Assembly (NCBI RefSeq): GCF_000474235.1
Contig: NZ_BATA01000002.1
Span: forward strand, 1 to 64,000
DNA length: 64,000 nt
Reading direction: 5' to 3'
DNA from: Halarchaeum acidiphilum MH1-52-1
GTDB taxonomy: Archaea > Halobacteriota > Halobacteria > Halobacteriales > Halobacteriaceae
Made by a program: the position numbers and the translations under genes. Numbering within the stretch: position 1 is the stretch's first letter; each line of letters begins with the position of its first letter. Positions 18,859 to 28,810 of the stretch are shown here, piece by piece. The notes beneath the pieces were generated by a model, which saw nothing but the letters and a program-made list of their open reading frames with translations, was not told where the DNA came from and did no database searches.

Positions 18859-20976
18859 TCACGGCGAGTCGGACGTCACCCACTCGATCAGTTCGTCCGT
18901 GCTCGTCACCGGCGGCGAGCACGCGCGCCGGCAGACGTAGGCGGTCGGCGTGCCGTCGCCGGTGGTCGCGTCGTCGCCACGCGCCTCCCGTCCGGCCCAG
19001 ATCGGCGGCGCCTCGTCCAGCCCGAGCGCGTCGAGCCGCGTGTCGAGTCCGTCTGCCGTCGGCGGGCGGCGCGAGAGGAGGCGGTCGGGGAGGTATCGCG
19101 ACGCGATGGCGTCGCGCCACTCTCCCGGGATCTCGTCCGCCGCGACGGTGATTTCGAGGCGACCGCGTTCGCGCGTCGCGGCGGCGAGCGCGAGCGACGG
19201 GTGCGTGAGCGGGCGGTTCTCCACCGTCTCGGCATGTGTCGCGAGCACGGCGTCCGCGACCTCCCGATACGCGCGCTCCGGCCGGAACGCCGCGAGGGCG
19301 TCGAGGACGCTCACGGCGACGCCGGTCGACGAGGGCGTCGAGCGGTCGGCGAGTTCCTGCGGACGAGCGAGGAGATCCTCGCCGCTCGCCGGTGTGAAGT
19401 AGAGCGTCTCCGAATTCTCGTCCCAGTGCTCGGCGACGAGCGCGTCCGCGAGATCGCACGCGAACGCGAGGTGCCGGGACTCGCCCGTCGCCTCGTACGT
19501 CGCGAGCGCGCCCGCCGCGAGGAAGGCGTAGTCTTCGAGGTAGCCCTCGCCCGTCGCCTCGCCCTCGGCGTACCGGCGCGAGAGGCGCGCTGCGTCCGCG
19601 TCCCAGAGGTGTTCGCGGACGAAGTCGAGGGCGTCGACGGCGCGCTCCGCGTACCGTTCGTCGCAGACGAGACCGGCCTCGGCGAACGCCCGTATCGCGA
19701 GACCGTTCCACGCGCCGATGACTTTCTCGTCGCGTGCCGGGCGCTCGCGTTCGGTCCGCGCGTCTCGGACCCGTTCGCGGGCGCGTTCGAGGCGCTCGCG
19801 GGCCTCCGACTCGTCCATTCCGAGGTCGTCGGCGACGTCGGCGAGGTCGCGGCGGCGCGTGAGCACCGTGCTCCCCTCGAAGTTCCCGTCCTGCGTCACG
19901 CCGTAGTACGCGCCGAAGACGGTCGCGTCCGCGGGGTCCCCGACGGCGTCGCTCACTTCGTCGAGCGTCCAGACGTAGAATGTCCCCTCCTCGCCCTCGC
20001 TGCGGGCGTCGAGCGTGCTGTAAAAGCCCCCGTCGGGGTGGGCGAGTTCGTCGGCGACGAAGTCGAGCGCGCCGCACGCGACGTCGCGATAGCGCGCGTC
20101 GCCGGTGAGCTGGAACGCGGCGAGGTACGCGCGCGGGAGTTCGGCGTTGTCGTAGAGCATCTTCTCGAAGTGCGGCACCGTCCACTCGCGGTCGACGCAG
20201 TAGCGGTGAAAGCCGCCGCCGAGCTGGTCGTAGAGGCCGCCGTTCGCCATCGCGTCCAGCGTCTCCGTCGCGACGGCGCGCGCCTCGTCGTCGCCGCGAG
20301 CGGCCGCGCGCAGGAGGACGTGGAGCCGGCCGGGCTGGGGGAACTTCTGGTCCGTTCCCCACCCGCCGCGTTCGCGGTCGGCGCGCTCGACGGCCGCGGA
20401 CGCGGCGGCGTCGAGGACGTCGCTCCCCGGTGGTTCCTCGCGAGCATCCGGGACGGATTCGACTTCGCCCCGCAGGGCGCTCGTCCACTGGTCGGCGCGC
20501 TCCTCGACAGCCTCGCGCTCCGCCTCCCAGCGCTCGTGGAGCGAGCGCAGGACGTCGAGGAATCCGGGTTGGTTCCCGCTCGCCTCGCGCGGGAAGTACG
20601 TCCCGACGTAGAACGGACGCTTATCGGGGGTGAGCCAGACGGAGAGCGGCCACCCGCCCCCGCCCGTCGCCAACTGCGCGACGGTCATGTAGAGGTCGTC
20701 CACGTCCGGGCGCTCCTCCCGGTCGACTTTCACGGGGACGAAGTGCTCGTTGAGGGAGGCGGCGACGTCCTCGTCCTCGAAGGACTCCTCGGCCATCACG
20801 TGACACCAGTGGCACGCCGAGTAGCCGATCGAGAGGAAGACCGGCACGTCGCGTTCCGCGGCGGCCTCGAACGCCGCGTCGTCCCACGGCTGCCAGTTGA
20901 CGGGGTTGTCCGCGTGCTGCTGGAGGTACGGACTCGCCTCCGAATCGAGGCGGTTGCGGTCCGTCGGGTCGGTCAT
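18859..20976 (-). CDS. Thioredoxin-fold DUF255 protein with a glycosidase-like C-terminal domain (YyaL type)
   Basis: A 705-residue two-domain protein. Residues about 8-165 are the DUF255 thioredoxin-like domain, beginning RLDSEASPYLQQHADNPVNW and carrying a redox-type motif ACHWCHVM at about 54-61. The remainder is an alpha/alpha-barrel like those of six-hairpin glycosidases, with segments such as GGLYDQLGGGFHRYCVD and NGLAIRAFAEAGLV. This is the family of bacterial YyaL and animal spermatogenesis-associated protein 20; its reaction is not established. The gene is single, with its start ATG at 20976 close to the convergent-free gap before purD. Confidence 0.88.
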   Translation of the reverse strand: MTDPTDRNRLDSEASPYLQQHADNPVNWQPWDDAAFEAAAERDVPVFLSIGYSACHWCHVMAEESFEDEDVAASLNEHFVPVKVDREERPDVDDLYMTVAQLATGGGGWPLSVWLTPDKRPFYVGTYFPREASGNQPGFLDVLRSLHERWEAEREAVEERADQWTSALRGEVESVPDAREEPPGSDVLDAAASAAVERADRERGGWGTDQKFPQPGRLHVLLRAAARGDDEARAVATETLDAMANGGLYDQLGGGFHRYCVDREWTVPHFEKMLYDNAELPRAYLAAFQLTGDARYRDVACGALDFVADELAHPDGGFYSTLDARSEGEEGTFYVWTLDEVSDAVGDPADATVFGAYYGVTQDGNFEGSTVLTRRRDLADVADDLGMDESEARERLERARERVRDARTERERPARDEKVIGAWNGLAIRAFAEAGLVCDERYAERAVDALDFVREHLWDADAARLSRRYAEGEATGEGYLEDYAFLAAGALATYEATGESRHLAFACDLADALVAEHWDENSETLYFTPASGEDLLARPQELADRSTPSSTGVAVSVLDALAAFRPERAYREVADAVLATHAETVENRPLTHPSLALAAATRERGRLEITVAADEIPGEWRDAIASRYLPDRLLSRRPPTADGLDTRLDALGLDEAPPIWAGREARGDDATTGDGTPTAYVCRRACSPPVTSTDELIEWVTSDSP

Positions 20977-21119
20977 ACGTAGTGATTGGGCCGGGCGCGG
21001 GTAAAGGCCCGCGACGTGTCACCATGCGCGTTCTCGGCCGCGACTGGTAGCCACGGACGTGCACATAACGTCGGAGACTAAGAGCAACCTTTACACCTCT
21101 GTGCTTTCTCCCTCCGGCA

Positions 21120-22409
21120 ATGACAGAGACCGTCCTGCTGGTCGGTGGCGGCGGCCGCGAGCACGCCATCGCGCGCGCGCTCGCCGACGACTGCGACCTC
21201 TACGCCTGCGCGTCGAACCGGAATCCGGGTATCGTCTCGCTCGCCGAAGCGGTCGAGACGTGTGAGGAGACCGACCCCGACGCGGTCGTCGACTACGCGG
21301 AAGACGTCGACGCGGATCTCGCGGTCGTCGGTCCCGAGGGCCCGCTCGCGGCGGGCGTCGTGGACGCCTTGGAGGAGACCGGCGTCTACGCGTTCGGCCC
21401 GACACGGGCCGACGCGCGCATCGAGACCGACAAGGGGTTCCAGCGGGAGTTCATGGCCGAACACGACATCCCGGGAACGCCGTGGTTCGAGACGTTCGAC
21501 GACGCCGCGGCGGCGGCGGACTACGTCGAATCGCTCGCGGCGGACGACGAGGACGCCGCGGTCAAGCCCGCCGGCCTCACCGGCGGGAAGGGCGTTCGCG
21601 TCACCGGCGATCAGGTGACGCACGCCGAAGCGGCGGAGTACGTCCGCGAGAGCGGTCACGGCGAATGGGTGATCGAGGAGCGCCTCGTCGGCGAGGAGTT
21701 CACCGTGCAGGCGTTCGTCGCGAACGGCGAGGTTCGCCCGACGCCCGCCGTGCAGGACCACAAGCGCGCCTACGAGGGCGACGAGGGACCGAACACCGGT
21801 GGAATGGGCAGTTACGGCGACACGGACGCGACGCTCCCGTTCATGACGGAGGCCGACTACGACGCCGCCGTCGACATCATCGAGGCGACCGTCGACGCGC
21901 TCGGCGACTATCGCGGCGTCCTCTACGGCCAGTTCATGCTCACGAGCGACGGCCCGCGGGTCGTCGAGTTCAACGCCCGCTTCGGCGACCCCGAGGCGAT
22001 GAACACGCTCCCGGTCCTCGACACGCCGTTCCTCGACGTCCTCACCGCCGCGCGGGACGGCGAATCGCTCCCCGAACTCGACTTCACCGGAGAGGCCACC
22101 GTCTGCAAGTACGCCGTCCCGGAGGGGTATCCGACGGACCCCGAGGCCGGTGCCGAAGTCACGCTCGACGAGGAGAGCGTCGGCGACGCCCTGCTCTACT
22201 ACGCGAGCGTCGACGCCCGCGAGGACGGCGTCTACACGACGACGTCGCGCTCCTTCGCGGTCGTCGGTCGCGGCGACTCCATCGAGACCGCGGAGGCGCA
22301 GGCCGAATCCGCGCTCGACGGTCTCGGCGCGGGCTTCCGCGTCCGCCACGACGTCGGCAAAGCCGATCTCGTCCGGCGTCGCGTCGAGCACATGGACGAA
22401 CTGCGCTGA
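21120..22409 (+). CDS. purD: Phosphoribosylamine-glycine ligase PurD
   Basis: PurD makes glycinamide ribonucleotide in the second step of purine synthesis, joining phosphoribosylamine and glycine with ATP. The 429 residues show the N-terminal GGGGREHAIARALA motif (about 9-22), the ATP-grasp region with KPAGLTGGKGV, EFTVQAFVANGEV and PNTGGMGSYGD, and the metal-binding EFNARFGDPE near the end of the ATP-grasp. A TATA-like CCTTTACA at 21089-21096 is about 28 bases upstream. Length is typical. No other pur genes are next to it. Confidence 0.96.
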   Translation: MTETVLLVGGGGREHAIARALADDCDLYACASNRNPGIVSLAEAVETCEETDPDAVVDYAEDVDADLAVVGPEGPLAAGVVDALEETGVYAFGPTRADARIETDKGFQREFMAEHDIPGTPWFETFDDAAAAADYVESLAADDEDAAVKPAGLTGGKGVRVTGDQVTHAEAAEYVRESGHGEWVIEERLVGEEFTVQAFVANGEVRPTPAVQDHKRAYEGDEGPNTGGMGSYGDTDATLPFMTEADYDAAVDIIEATVDALGDYRGVLYGQFMLTSDGPRVVEFNARFGDPEAMNTLPVLDTPFLDVLTAARDGESLPELDFTGEATVCKYAVPEGYPTDPEAGAEVTLDEESVGDALLYYASVDAREDGVYTTTSRSFAVVGRGDSIETAEAQAESALDGLGAGFRVRHDVGKADLVRRRVEHMDELR

Positions 22410-22505
22410 CCGCGAGGCGCGAGAGAGGCGATGGGCGCGATGGGCGCGATGGTACGTCCCGATCCGCCCCCTGCTTATACGTACTTCGCGCGCGTAGGAT
22501 CGCAC

Positions 22506-22979
22506 ATGGCGACAGAGACAGTCGCGGAGGCCGATGCCGAGGTCATTCGACTGCTGAAGAAGGCGTATCAGGACGAGATCGAGACGGTGATGAACTACAT
22601 GTCGAACTCCATCGTCCTCGACGGTGTGCGCGCCGAGGAGATCAAGGAGTCCCTCCAGACCGACATTCAGGAGGAACTCGGCCACGCGGAGGAGCTCGGC
22701 AATCGCCTGAAGCAACTCGAGGAGGCCCCGCCCGGCTCCGGGGCGTTCGAGGCCACGCAGGACACCCTCCAGCCGCCCGCGGACACCACGGACGTTCTCT
22801 CCGTCATCGAGGGCGTCCTCGACGCCGAGAACGACGCTATCGACACCTACCGCGCGCTCGTCCACGCCGCCGCGGACGCCGACGACCCCGTGACGGAGGA
22901 CCTCGCGACCACCATCCTCGCCGACGAGGAAGCCCACCGCACCGAGTTCCGCGGCTACCGCAAGGAGTACGAGCAGTAG
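22506..22979 (+). CDS. Ferritin/rubrerythrin-like protein
   Basis: A 157-residue four-helix-bundle protein. The iron-ligand pattern is readable: YQDEIETVMNYM (helix A), IQEELGHAEELGNRL (helix B with E and H), DAENDAIDTYRALV (helix C) and ADEEAHRTEFRGY (helix D with E-E-x-H). This is the diiron signature of ferritin-like proteins including Dps-like and bacterioferritin-like archaeal members. The ATG at 22506 lies about 26 bases after the TATA-like CTTATACG (22474-22481), which favours this start over earlier in-frame codons. A single gene. Confidence 0.85.
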   Translation: MATETVAEADAEVIRLLKKAYQDEIETVMNYMSNSIVLDGVRAEEIKESLQTDIQEELGHAEELGNRLKQLEEAPPGSGAFEATQDTLQPPADTTDVLSVIEGVLDAENDAIDTYRALVHAAADADDPVTEDLATTILADEEAHRTEFRGYRKEYEQ

Positions 22980-23094
22980 GCGACGCCGCCCCGCTGAGAC
23001 GCACCGCACGAGCACCGATTCACCGTTTCTCGAGGCCGCGTATTTCCCACGACTCCCGTACAGCGCCGGCGCTACCCCGCGTTCGTGGCGTCGC

Positions 23095-24408
23095 TCACGC
23101 CCGACTCGGCGCGCCGTCGATCGCGGCGGCGTGTTCGCGCGCCGCCTCGCGGATCGCGTCCGCATCGATGTCCGGGAAGCCGCCGCGATCGTAGCGGACC
23201 TGTCCGTCGACCATCGTGAAGACGACGTCGTCGCCGTGCGCGGCGTAGACGAGATGTGAGCGCACGTCGTGGATCGGCGTCGCGCGCGTCAGGTCGGTGT
23301 CGATCCCGACGACGTCCGCCGTCCATCCCTCGCGGAGCCTACCCACCCGCTCGAAGCCCGCGGCCTTCGCGCCGTTGCGCGTCGCCATCTCGAACACCGT
23401 CTCCGCGGGGAGCGTCGTCGGATCGAGGTCGTCCACCTTCCCCAGCAAACTCGCCTGTCGCATCTCGGTGAAGGCGTCGAGCGTGTTGTTGCAGGGCGGC
23501 CCGTCGTTCCCGAGCGCGACGTTGATACCCCGCTCCACGTAGTCGCGGATCGGCGCGATCCCGGAGGCGAGTTTCATGTTCGACGACGGGCAGTGCGTGA
23601 CGTGCGTCCCCGTCTCCGCGAGGAGTTCGCGCTCTGACTCGTCCGTCCAGACGCAGTGTGCGAGCACGACGTCCTCGCCCGTCAACCCCACTTCGTCGAG
23701 CCAGTGGAGGTTGCGCATCCCCGTGTCCTCTTCGACGGTCTCGATCTCGCCGCGGTTCTCGCTCGCGTGCGTGTGGATGCGCACGCCGTCGTGCCGATCG
23801 GCGAGGTCGCGCGCGCCGCGCAAGCACGCCTCCGTACACGAGACGGCGAAACGCGGCGTCACGGCGTACCGGATCCGGTCGTCGTACGACCCGTGGTACC
23901 GCTCGATGAGCCGCTCCGACTCCGCGAGCGCGGCGTCGGCGTCCTCCTCCAAGGCTTCGGGCGAGCGCTGGTCCATCAACACCTTCCCGAGACGCGCGCG
24001 AATGCCGGTCTCGCCCGCGGCTTCGATGGCCTCCGCGGCGTGGTTGACCGAGAGGTGATCGATCACGGTCGTCGTCCCGCTCTCCAGACACTCGAGGTAG
24101 CCCAGCTGTGCGGCGACGCGCATCCCGTCGGCGTCGAGACCCGCCTCCATCGGCAGCACGGACTCGAAGAGCCAGTCGAGCAGTTCGGTGTCGTCGGCGA
24201 TCCCGCGCCCGAGCGACTGGACGGAGTGGACGTGGCCCCCGACGAGACCGGGCGCGACGATGCCGAACGAGCGCCGTTCGTGCTCGGGATAGGTCTCGAC
24301 GAGGTCGGCCCGCTCCCCGACCGCGACGATGCGATCCCCCTCGGTGACGACGCCGCCGTCGTCGATGACCGTGTCGGCGTCCGCGACGACGGTTCCTGTG
24401 AGTAGCAT
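23095..24408 (-). CDS. Amidohydrolase of the ATZ/TRZ/5'-deoxyadenosine deaminase family
   Basis: A metal-dependent deaminase or hydrolase of the cytosine-deaminase-like amidohydrolases. Residues about 52-70 give the entry motif APGLVGGHVHSVQSL, where the usual HxH is HVH. The other ligands are HTHASE (about 213-218), LAHCVW (about 250) and GNDGPPCNN (about 300). The start chosen is the ATG at 24408 (MLLTGTVVADADTV); a GTG two codons upstream is possible. Related enzymes deaminate S-adenosylhomocysteine, methylthioadenosine or chlorinated triazines, and the true substrate is not decided here. Confidence 0.85.
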   Translation of the reverse strand: MLLTGTVVADADTVIDDGGVVTEGDRIVAVGERADLVETYPEHERRSFGIVAPGLVGGHVHSVQSLGRGIADDTELLDWLFESVLPMEAGLDADGMRVAAQLGYLECLESGTTTVIDHLSVNHAAEAIEAAGETGIRARLGKVLMDQRSPEALEEDADAALAESERLIERYHGSYDDRIRYAVTPRFAVSCTEACLRGARDLADRHDGVRIHTHASENRGEIETVEEDTGMRNLHWLDEVGLTGEDVVLAHCVWTDESERELLAETGTHVTHCPSSNMKLASGIAPIRDYVERGINVALGNDGPPCNNTLDAFTEMRQASLLGKVDDLDPTTLPAETVFEMATRNGAKAAGFERVGRLREGWTADVVGIDTDLTRATPIHDVRSHLVYAAHGDDVVFTMVDGQVRYDRGGFPDIDADAIREAAREHAAAIDGAPSRA

Positions 24409-24518
24409 CCCCACTGGGGTCCGCCCTCTAGCACTACCTGTCTTTCCATCCGGCGGCCGACACCGGCGACGTCGCCGCCGAGCCGAACGGTTATCGGTCG
24501 CGGTCCCCGAACGCCGGC

Positions 24519-25550
24519 ATGGACCTCTCCATCGTCGATCTCTCGCCCGTCCCGGAGGACGGCACGGCGGCGGACGCGTACGCGAATACCGTCGAGACGG
24601 CGCGACAGGCCGAGCGCCTCGGCTACGAGCGCGTCTGGACCGCCGAGCACCACGGCATGGCCGACCGCCTCGCCGGCACGACGCCCGAGGTGTTGCTCGG
24701 CCGCCTCGCGGGCGCGACCGACGAGATCCGCCTCGGCACGGGCGCGATGCTGCTCAACCACTACAGCCCGCTCAAGGCCGCGGAGACCTTCGGCGCGCTC
24801 GACGCCCTCGCGCCCGGCCGGATCGACGCCGGTCTGGGGCGCGCGAGCAACTCGCCCGCCGTGGATCGCGCGCTCGGCACGGAGCGACGCGTCCCGAACC
24901 CCGACGAGGACCACCGCGAGAAGATCGAGGCCGTCGTCAGCCACCTTCACGACGCCTATCCCGAGGGCCACCCGTACGCGGACATCGAGATCCCGCGCGC
25001 CGACGCGGCCCCGCCCGTCCCGTGGGTGCTCGGCTCCGACCCGTCGAGCGCCGCCATCGCGGGCGAACTCGGCCTGCGCTACTGTTTCGCGGCGTTCATC
25101 CGCCCCGAGCGCGCGACGGCGTCCTTCGAGACCTACCGCGAGCACTTCGATCCCGGAACCCTCCCCGGCGGACCCGACGACCCCGAGGGAATGGTCGCCG
25201 TGAACGCCGTCGCCGCGGAAACCGACGAGAAGGCCGCGCGCCGCCGCGCGGTCGCCGAAGCCTCCTTCCAGCGCCTCGCGCGCGGCGAGGCCGGCACGAC
25301 GCCCGATATCGAGGCGGCGATCGACGAACTCGGCGGCGTCCCCGATCCCACGCCCGCGACGCTCGACGCCGACGAGTGGCCGCGCGCGATCTCCGGGAGT
25401 CCCGACACGCTCGCCGGCCTCCTCGACCAGCTCGCGGCGCGCGCCGGCGTCGACGAGGTGATGATCCAGCACGTCGTCCCCGACCACGAGACGGCACTCG
25501 ACTCCCACGCGCGCATCGCCGCGGGCGTCGGTCTCGACGAGCGGGCGTAG
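24519..25550 (+). CDS. Luciferase-like flavin-dependent oxidoreductase
   Basis: A 343-residue protein of the bacterial-luciferase (LLM) superfamily of FMN- or F420-dependent oxidoreductases. It has the family's LSPVPEDGTAADAYANTVE start, ERVWTAEHHGMA at about 40-51, and the barrel landmarks RLGTGAMLLNHYSPLKAAE and LDALAPGRIDAGLGRA. Haloarchaea make F420, so either cofactor is possible. It is a single gene after a divergent amidohydrolase and does not point to a pathway. Confidence 0.85.
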   Translation: MDLSIVDLSPVPEDGTAADAYANTVETARQAERLGYERVWTAEHHGMADRLAGTTPEVLLGRLAGATDEIRLGTGAMLLNHYSPLKAAETFGALDALAPGRIDAGLGRASNSPAVDRALGTERRVPNPDEDHREKIEAVVSHLHDAYPEGHPYADIEIPRADAAPPVPWVLGSDPSSAAIAGELGLRYCFAAFIRPERATASFETYREHFDPGTLPGGPDDPEGMVAVNAVAAETDEKAARRRAVAEASFQRLARGEAGTTPDIEAAIDELGGVPDPTPATLDADEWPRAISGSPDTLAGLLDQLAARAGVDEVMIQHVVPDHETALDSHARIAAGVGLDERA

Positions 25551-25768
25551 GCGGGGCTGGGCGGGCGAATCCTTCGAGAATCCTTCGAGAAGGGAGGGTG
25601 AACGAAGCCGCGAATGTCCGCGACCCTACCGGGTTCTATCGAACCACTCGGGTCGCGGTCCGGCACGCGAGCGGGGCGAGCGTGGACCGACCGACCCCCC
25701 CGTAGGTGCGGACGGTTTTGGTGGAGCTTTTACCGGCGCGGGCGAAGCCGCGCACAGTGAACGGTCCG

Positions 25769-27595
25769 TTAGTAGTGGCGTTCTTTCGGCTCGTACGTCT
25801 GGTTCTCGCCTTCGAGGAGCGCGGGGCGATACCAGAGTTCGGGCGTGCCGTCGTTCCACGAGATCATCGTGTGCTTGAGCCACTCGTCGTCGCGGCGCTC
25901 TTGATACTCCTTGCGCCAGTGGGCGCCGCGGAACTCCTCGCGGGCGAGCGCGCCCATCGCGATGAGTTCGGCGGTGTCGATGACGTTCCGGGTCTCGATG
26001 GTGTGCTGGAGGTCGGTGTTGAACGTCCGGGACTTGTCGGCGACGGAGACGTCCTCGTACTCCTCGCGGGCCTCGCGGATGGTTTCGAGCGCCTCCTCGA
26101 TGGCTCCCTCCTCGCGGAAGACGTTGACGTTGTCCGTCATCGACTTCTGGATCTTCGAGCGGACGTCGGCGTGATTGACGCCCTCGTCCTTCTCGAGGAG
26201 GCCCTCGATGCGCTCGGTCTCGGCTTCGAGCGCGGCGTCGACGACGCCCTCGGGACTGTCGCCGGAGACGACGGCGGAGGACGCGGCGAGCGCGCCGGGT
26301 TCGACGGGGAAGTCGACGTCGCTCTCCTCGATGCCCTCGTCGCCCTCGGTCTTGCCGACCGGGATCTCGGGTTCGCCGAGGTCCTCGCCGGCGGCGTGCT
26401 TGCCGGCGCGCGCGCCGAACACGAGGAGTTCGGGGAGGGCGTTCCCCCCGAGGCGATTGGAGCCGTGGACGGAGACGCAGGCGGCCTCGCCGACGGCGTA
26501 GAGACCGTCGACGCAGGTCTCGCCGTTCTCGTTGGTCTCGATGCCGCCCATCTCGTAGTGGTGGCCGGGCTTGACCGGCATCGGGTTCTCGAGACCGTCC
26601 ACGCCCTCGAAGTCCTCGGCGAGATGGAGGATGTTCTCGAGGCGGTCCACGATGCGTTCCTCGCCGAGATGGCGCATGTCGAGGTGGACGTACTCGTCGT
26701 CGACGCCGCGGCCCGCGTTGATCTCGGTGAGTTCGCCGCGGGCGACGACGTCGCGAGAGGCGAGTTCGCCGTCGTTCGTCGCGTAGCCGTACTCGTACAT
26801 GAGGCGTTCGCCCTCGCCGTTGTAGAGGATGCCGCCCTCGCCGCGGGTCCCCTCGGAGATGAGGACACCGGTGGAGGGGAGCGTGGTCGGGTGGAACTGG
26901 ACGAACTCCATGTCCTCGATCGGGACGCCGGCGCGATACGCCATCGCGACGCCGTCGGCGGTGTTCGCGACGGCGTTCGTCGTGTGATCGAAGACCTGTC
27001 CGTCGCCGCCGGTGGCGAGGACGACGCCGTCCCGACCGCGGAAGCCCTCGATCTCGCCGGTCTGGATGTCCCACGCGACGACGCCGTGACACGAGCGGTC
27101 GTTCGGGTCGTCCTCGTCGGTGACGGCGAGGCGGGTCACGTACCACTCGTCGTAGACCGTGATTCCCCGCTTGACGACCTGCTCGTAGAGCGTGTGGAGG
27201 AGGTGGTGGCCGGTCTCGGCGCCCGCGTACGTGGTGCGCGGGAAGGAGAGCCCGCCGAACGGCCGCTGGCTCATCCGGCCGTCCTCCTCGCGCGAGAAGG
27301 GCATCCCCCAGTTCTCGAGCTGGACGACGTTCTCCGGGGCGTCCTGCGCGAGCGTCTCGGCCGCGGGGGCGTCGACGATGTAGTCGCCGCCCTTCACGGT
27401 GTCGTAGGCGTGCAGTTCCCAGTCGTCGCCCTCGCGGAGCGCCGCGTTGATGCCGCCCTCGGCCGCGCCCGTGTGCGAGCGGACCGGGTGGAGCTTCGTG
27501 ACGATCGCCACGTCCGCACCGGCTTCGTGTGCGCCGATGGCCGCGCGGAGTCCCGACCCGCCACCACCGACGACGATCACGTCGTGTTCGTACAT
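25769..27595 (-). CDS. sdhA: Succinate dehydrogenase flavoprotein subunit SdhA
   Basis: SdhA oxidises succinate to fumarate with covalent FAD, at the cytosolic face of complex II. The dinucleotide fold is VVGGGGSGLRAA at residues 8-19; RSHTGAAEGGINAAL (about 39-53) includes the His that holds FAD in the family; FVQFHPTTL (about 234) and SEGTRGEGG carry the active-site residues; ACVSVHGSNRLGGNALPE closes the FAD domain. 608 residues, normal length. It is the last gene of sdhCDBA, seven bases after sdhB. Confidence 0.96.
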   Translation of the reverse strand: MYEHDVIVVGGGGSGLRAAIGAHEAGADVAIVTKLHPVRSHTGAAEGGINAALREGDDWELHAYDTVKGGDYIVDAPAAETLAQDAPENVVQLENWGMPFSREEDGRMSQRPFGGLSFPRTTYAGAETGHHLLHTLYEQVVKRGITVYDEWYVTRLAVTDEDDPNDRSCHGVVAWDIQTGEIEGFRGRDGVVLATGGDGQVFDHTTNAVANTADGVAMAYRAGVPIEDMEFVQFHPTTLPSTGVLISEGTRGEGGILYNGEGERLMYEYGYATNDGELASRDVVARGELTEINAGRGVDDEYVHLDMRHLGEERIVDRLENILHLAEDFEGVDGLENPMPVKPGHHYEMGGIETNENGETCVDGLYAVGEAACVSVHGSNRLGGNALPELLVFGARAGKHAAGEDLGEPEIPVGKTEGDEGIEESDVDFPVEPGALAASSAVVSGDSPEGVVDAALEAETERIEGLLEKDEGVNHADVRSKIQKSMTDNVNVFREEGAIEEALETIREAREEYEDVSVADKSRTFNTDLQHTIETRNVIDTAELIAMGALAREEFRGAHWRKEYQERRDDEWLKHTMISWNDGTPELWYRPALLEGENQTYEPKERHY

Positions 27596-27602
27596 TAGTA
27601 TA

Positions 27603-28442
27603 TCACCAGAATTTGAGGTTCTGCTTCACCGCTTCGCGCTTCAGTTCCTGAATGTGCTCGGTGAGCGGGATGTCCTTCGGACAGACGGTCGTACAGGAGA
27701 ACTGGGTCTGACAGCGCCAGACGCCGTGCTCCTGCTCGATGATACGGAGGCGTTCTTCCTGTCTGTCCTCGCCCTCGCGCTCGTCGAAGTAGAACCGGTA
27801 GGCCTTGTTGATGGCCGCGGGACCGAGATACTCGTTGTCGCCCGCGGCGACGTTGCAAGAGGACATGCAGGCGCCACACCAGATGCAGCGCGTGCTCATC
27901 TTGATCTTCTCGCGGTTCTCGCGCGACTGGAGCTGCTCGCCGTCGGGGTCCTCCTTCGGACTGAAGTACGGTTCGACGGCGTCCATCTGGTCGTAGAAGT
28001 GATCCATGTCCACGACGAGGTCCTTGACGACCTCGCGGTGGGGGAGCGGTTCGACGCGGACGGTCTCGGAATCGTTGAGGTCCGCGATCTGCGTCTGGCA
28101 GCCGAGACGCTGGCTCCCGTTGATGAAGAGGGCGTCGCTCCCGCAGACGGCCTGCCGGCAGGAGTGCCGGAAGGTGAGACTGGAGTCGTAGGTGTCGCGG
28201 GCGTAGATCAGGGCGTCGAGGACGGTGATCCCCGGCTCGCGCGGGACGTGGAAGGTGTCGAAGCGCGGCTCCTGCTTGTCCGCGACCTCGGGATCGTAGC
28301 GGAAGACCTTGAGCGTGATCGCGTCGTCACCGACGTCGGGCGTCGAGGCGGCTTCCTCGCGCTCGGCGGCGCGTTCGTCCTTGCGGGCCATCCGTTCTGC
28401 CTGCGGGTCGGAGTCGTCGGTGTCTGGTGTCTGTGTACTCAT
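27603..28442 (-). CDS. sdhB: Succinate dehydrogenase iron-sulfur subunit SdhB
   Basis: SdhB carries electrons from FAD to the membrane anchor through three Fe-S clusters. The 2Fe-2S ligands are in CRQAVCGSDALF followed by LGCQ; the second ferredoxin domain has CIWCGACMSSC and CTTVCPKDIPL. The start chosen is the ATG at 28442 (MSTQTPDTDD), giving 279 residues with an acidic N-terminal tail. It overlaps or nearly abuts sdhD, which supports translational coupling. Confidence 0.95.
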   Translation of the reverse strand: MSTQTPDTDDSDPQAERMARKDERAAEREEAASTPDVGDDAITLKVFRYDPEVADKQEPRFDTFHVPREPGITVLDALIYARDTYDSSLTFRHSCRQAVCGSDALFINGSQRLGCQTQIADLNDSETVRVEPLPHREVVKDLVVDMDHFYDQMDAVEPYFSPKEDPDGEQLQSRENREKIKMSTRCIWCGACMSSCNVAAGDNEYLGPAAINKAYRFYFDEREGEDRQEERLRIIEQEHGVWRCQTQFSCTTVCPKDIPLTEHIQELKREAVKQNLKFW

Positions 28443-28444
28443 TG

Positions 28445-28810
28445 TTATGCACCACCCGTGAGGGCGAGCGCGACGCGGATCCCCTGTACGAAGACGAGGA
28501 CGCCGGCGACGACGAGCACCCACTTCGCGACGCGCTTCGGCGTGCCCGTGACGCCCTGATTGACGAGGGCGTTGTAGATCCCGTTGGTGCCGTGGAAGGT
28601 CGCGGCGGCGAGGAACAGCACCATCGTGACGAAGTACGCGGGGACGCTGTACCGTGCGTGACTCCCGGAGAACGTGATCTCCGGGGCGTGGTGGAAGAAG
28701 TGGAGGAGGAGGAAGTGGAAGGCGAGCGTGACGACGAGGAACGCCGCCGTGACGCGCTGGAGGAACCAGCGCGTGCTCCCGCTGCTGAACGAGGAGTAGC
28801 GCTCTGCCAT
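28445..28810 (-). CDS. sdhD: Succinate dehydrogenase membrane anchor SdhD
   Basis: A 121-residue membrane protein with three predicted helices (about 17-38, 57-76 and 93-115) and histidines FHFLLLHFFHH in the first and FHGTNGIYNAL in the second that could hold heme b or sit near the quinone site. Its place between sdhC and sdhB, with spacings of 0 and 2 bases, is the main reason for the name; sequence alone would only say small membrane anchor. Confidence 0.87.
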   Translation of the reverse strand: MAERYSSFSSGSTRWFLQRVTAAFLVVTLAFHFLLLHFFHHAPEITFSGSHARYSVPAYFVTMVLFLAAATFHGTNGIYNALVNQGVTGTPKRVAKWVLVVAGVLVFVQGIRVALALTGGA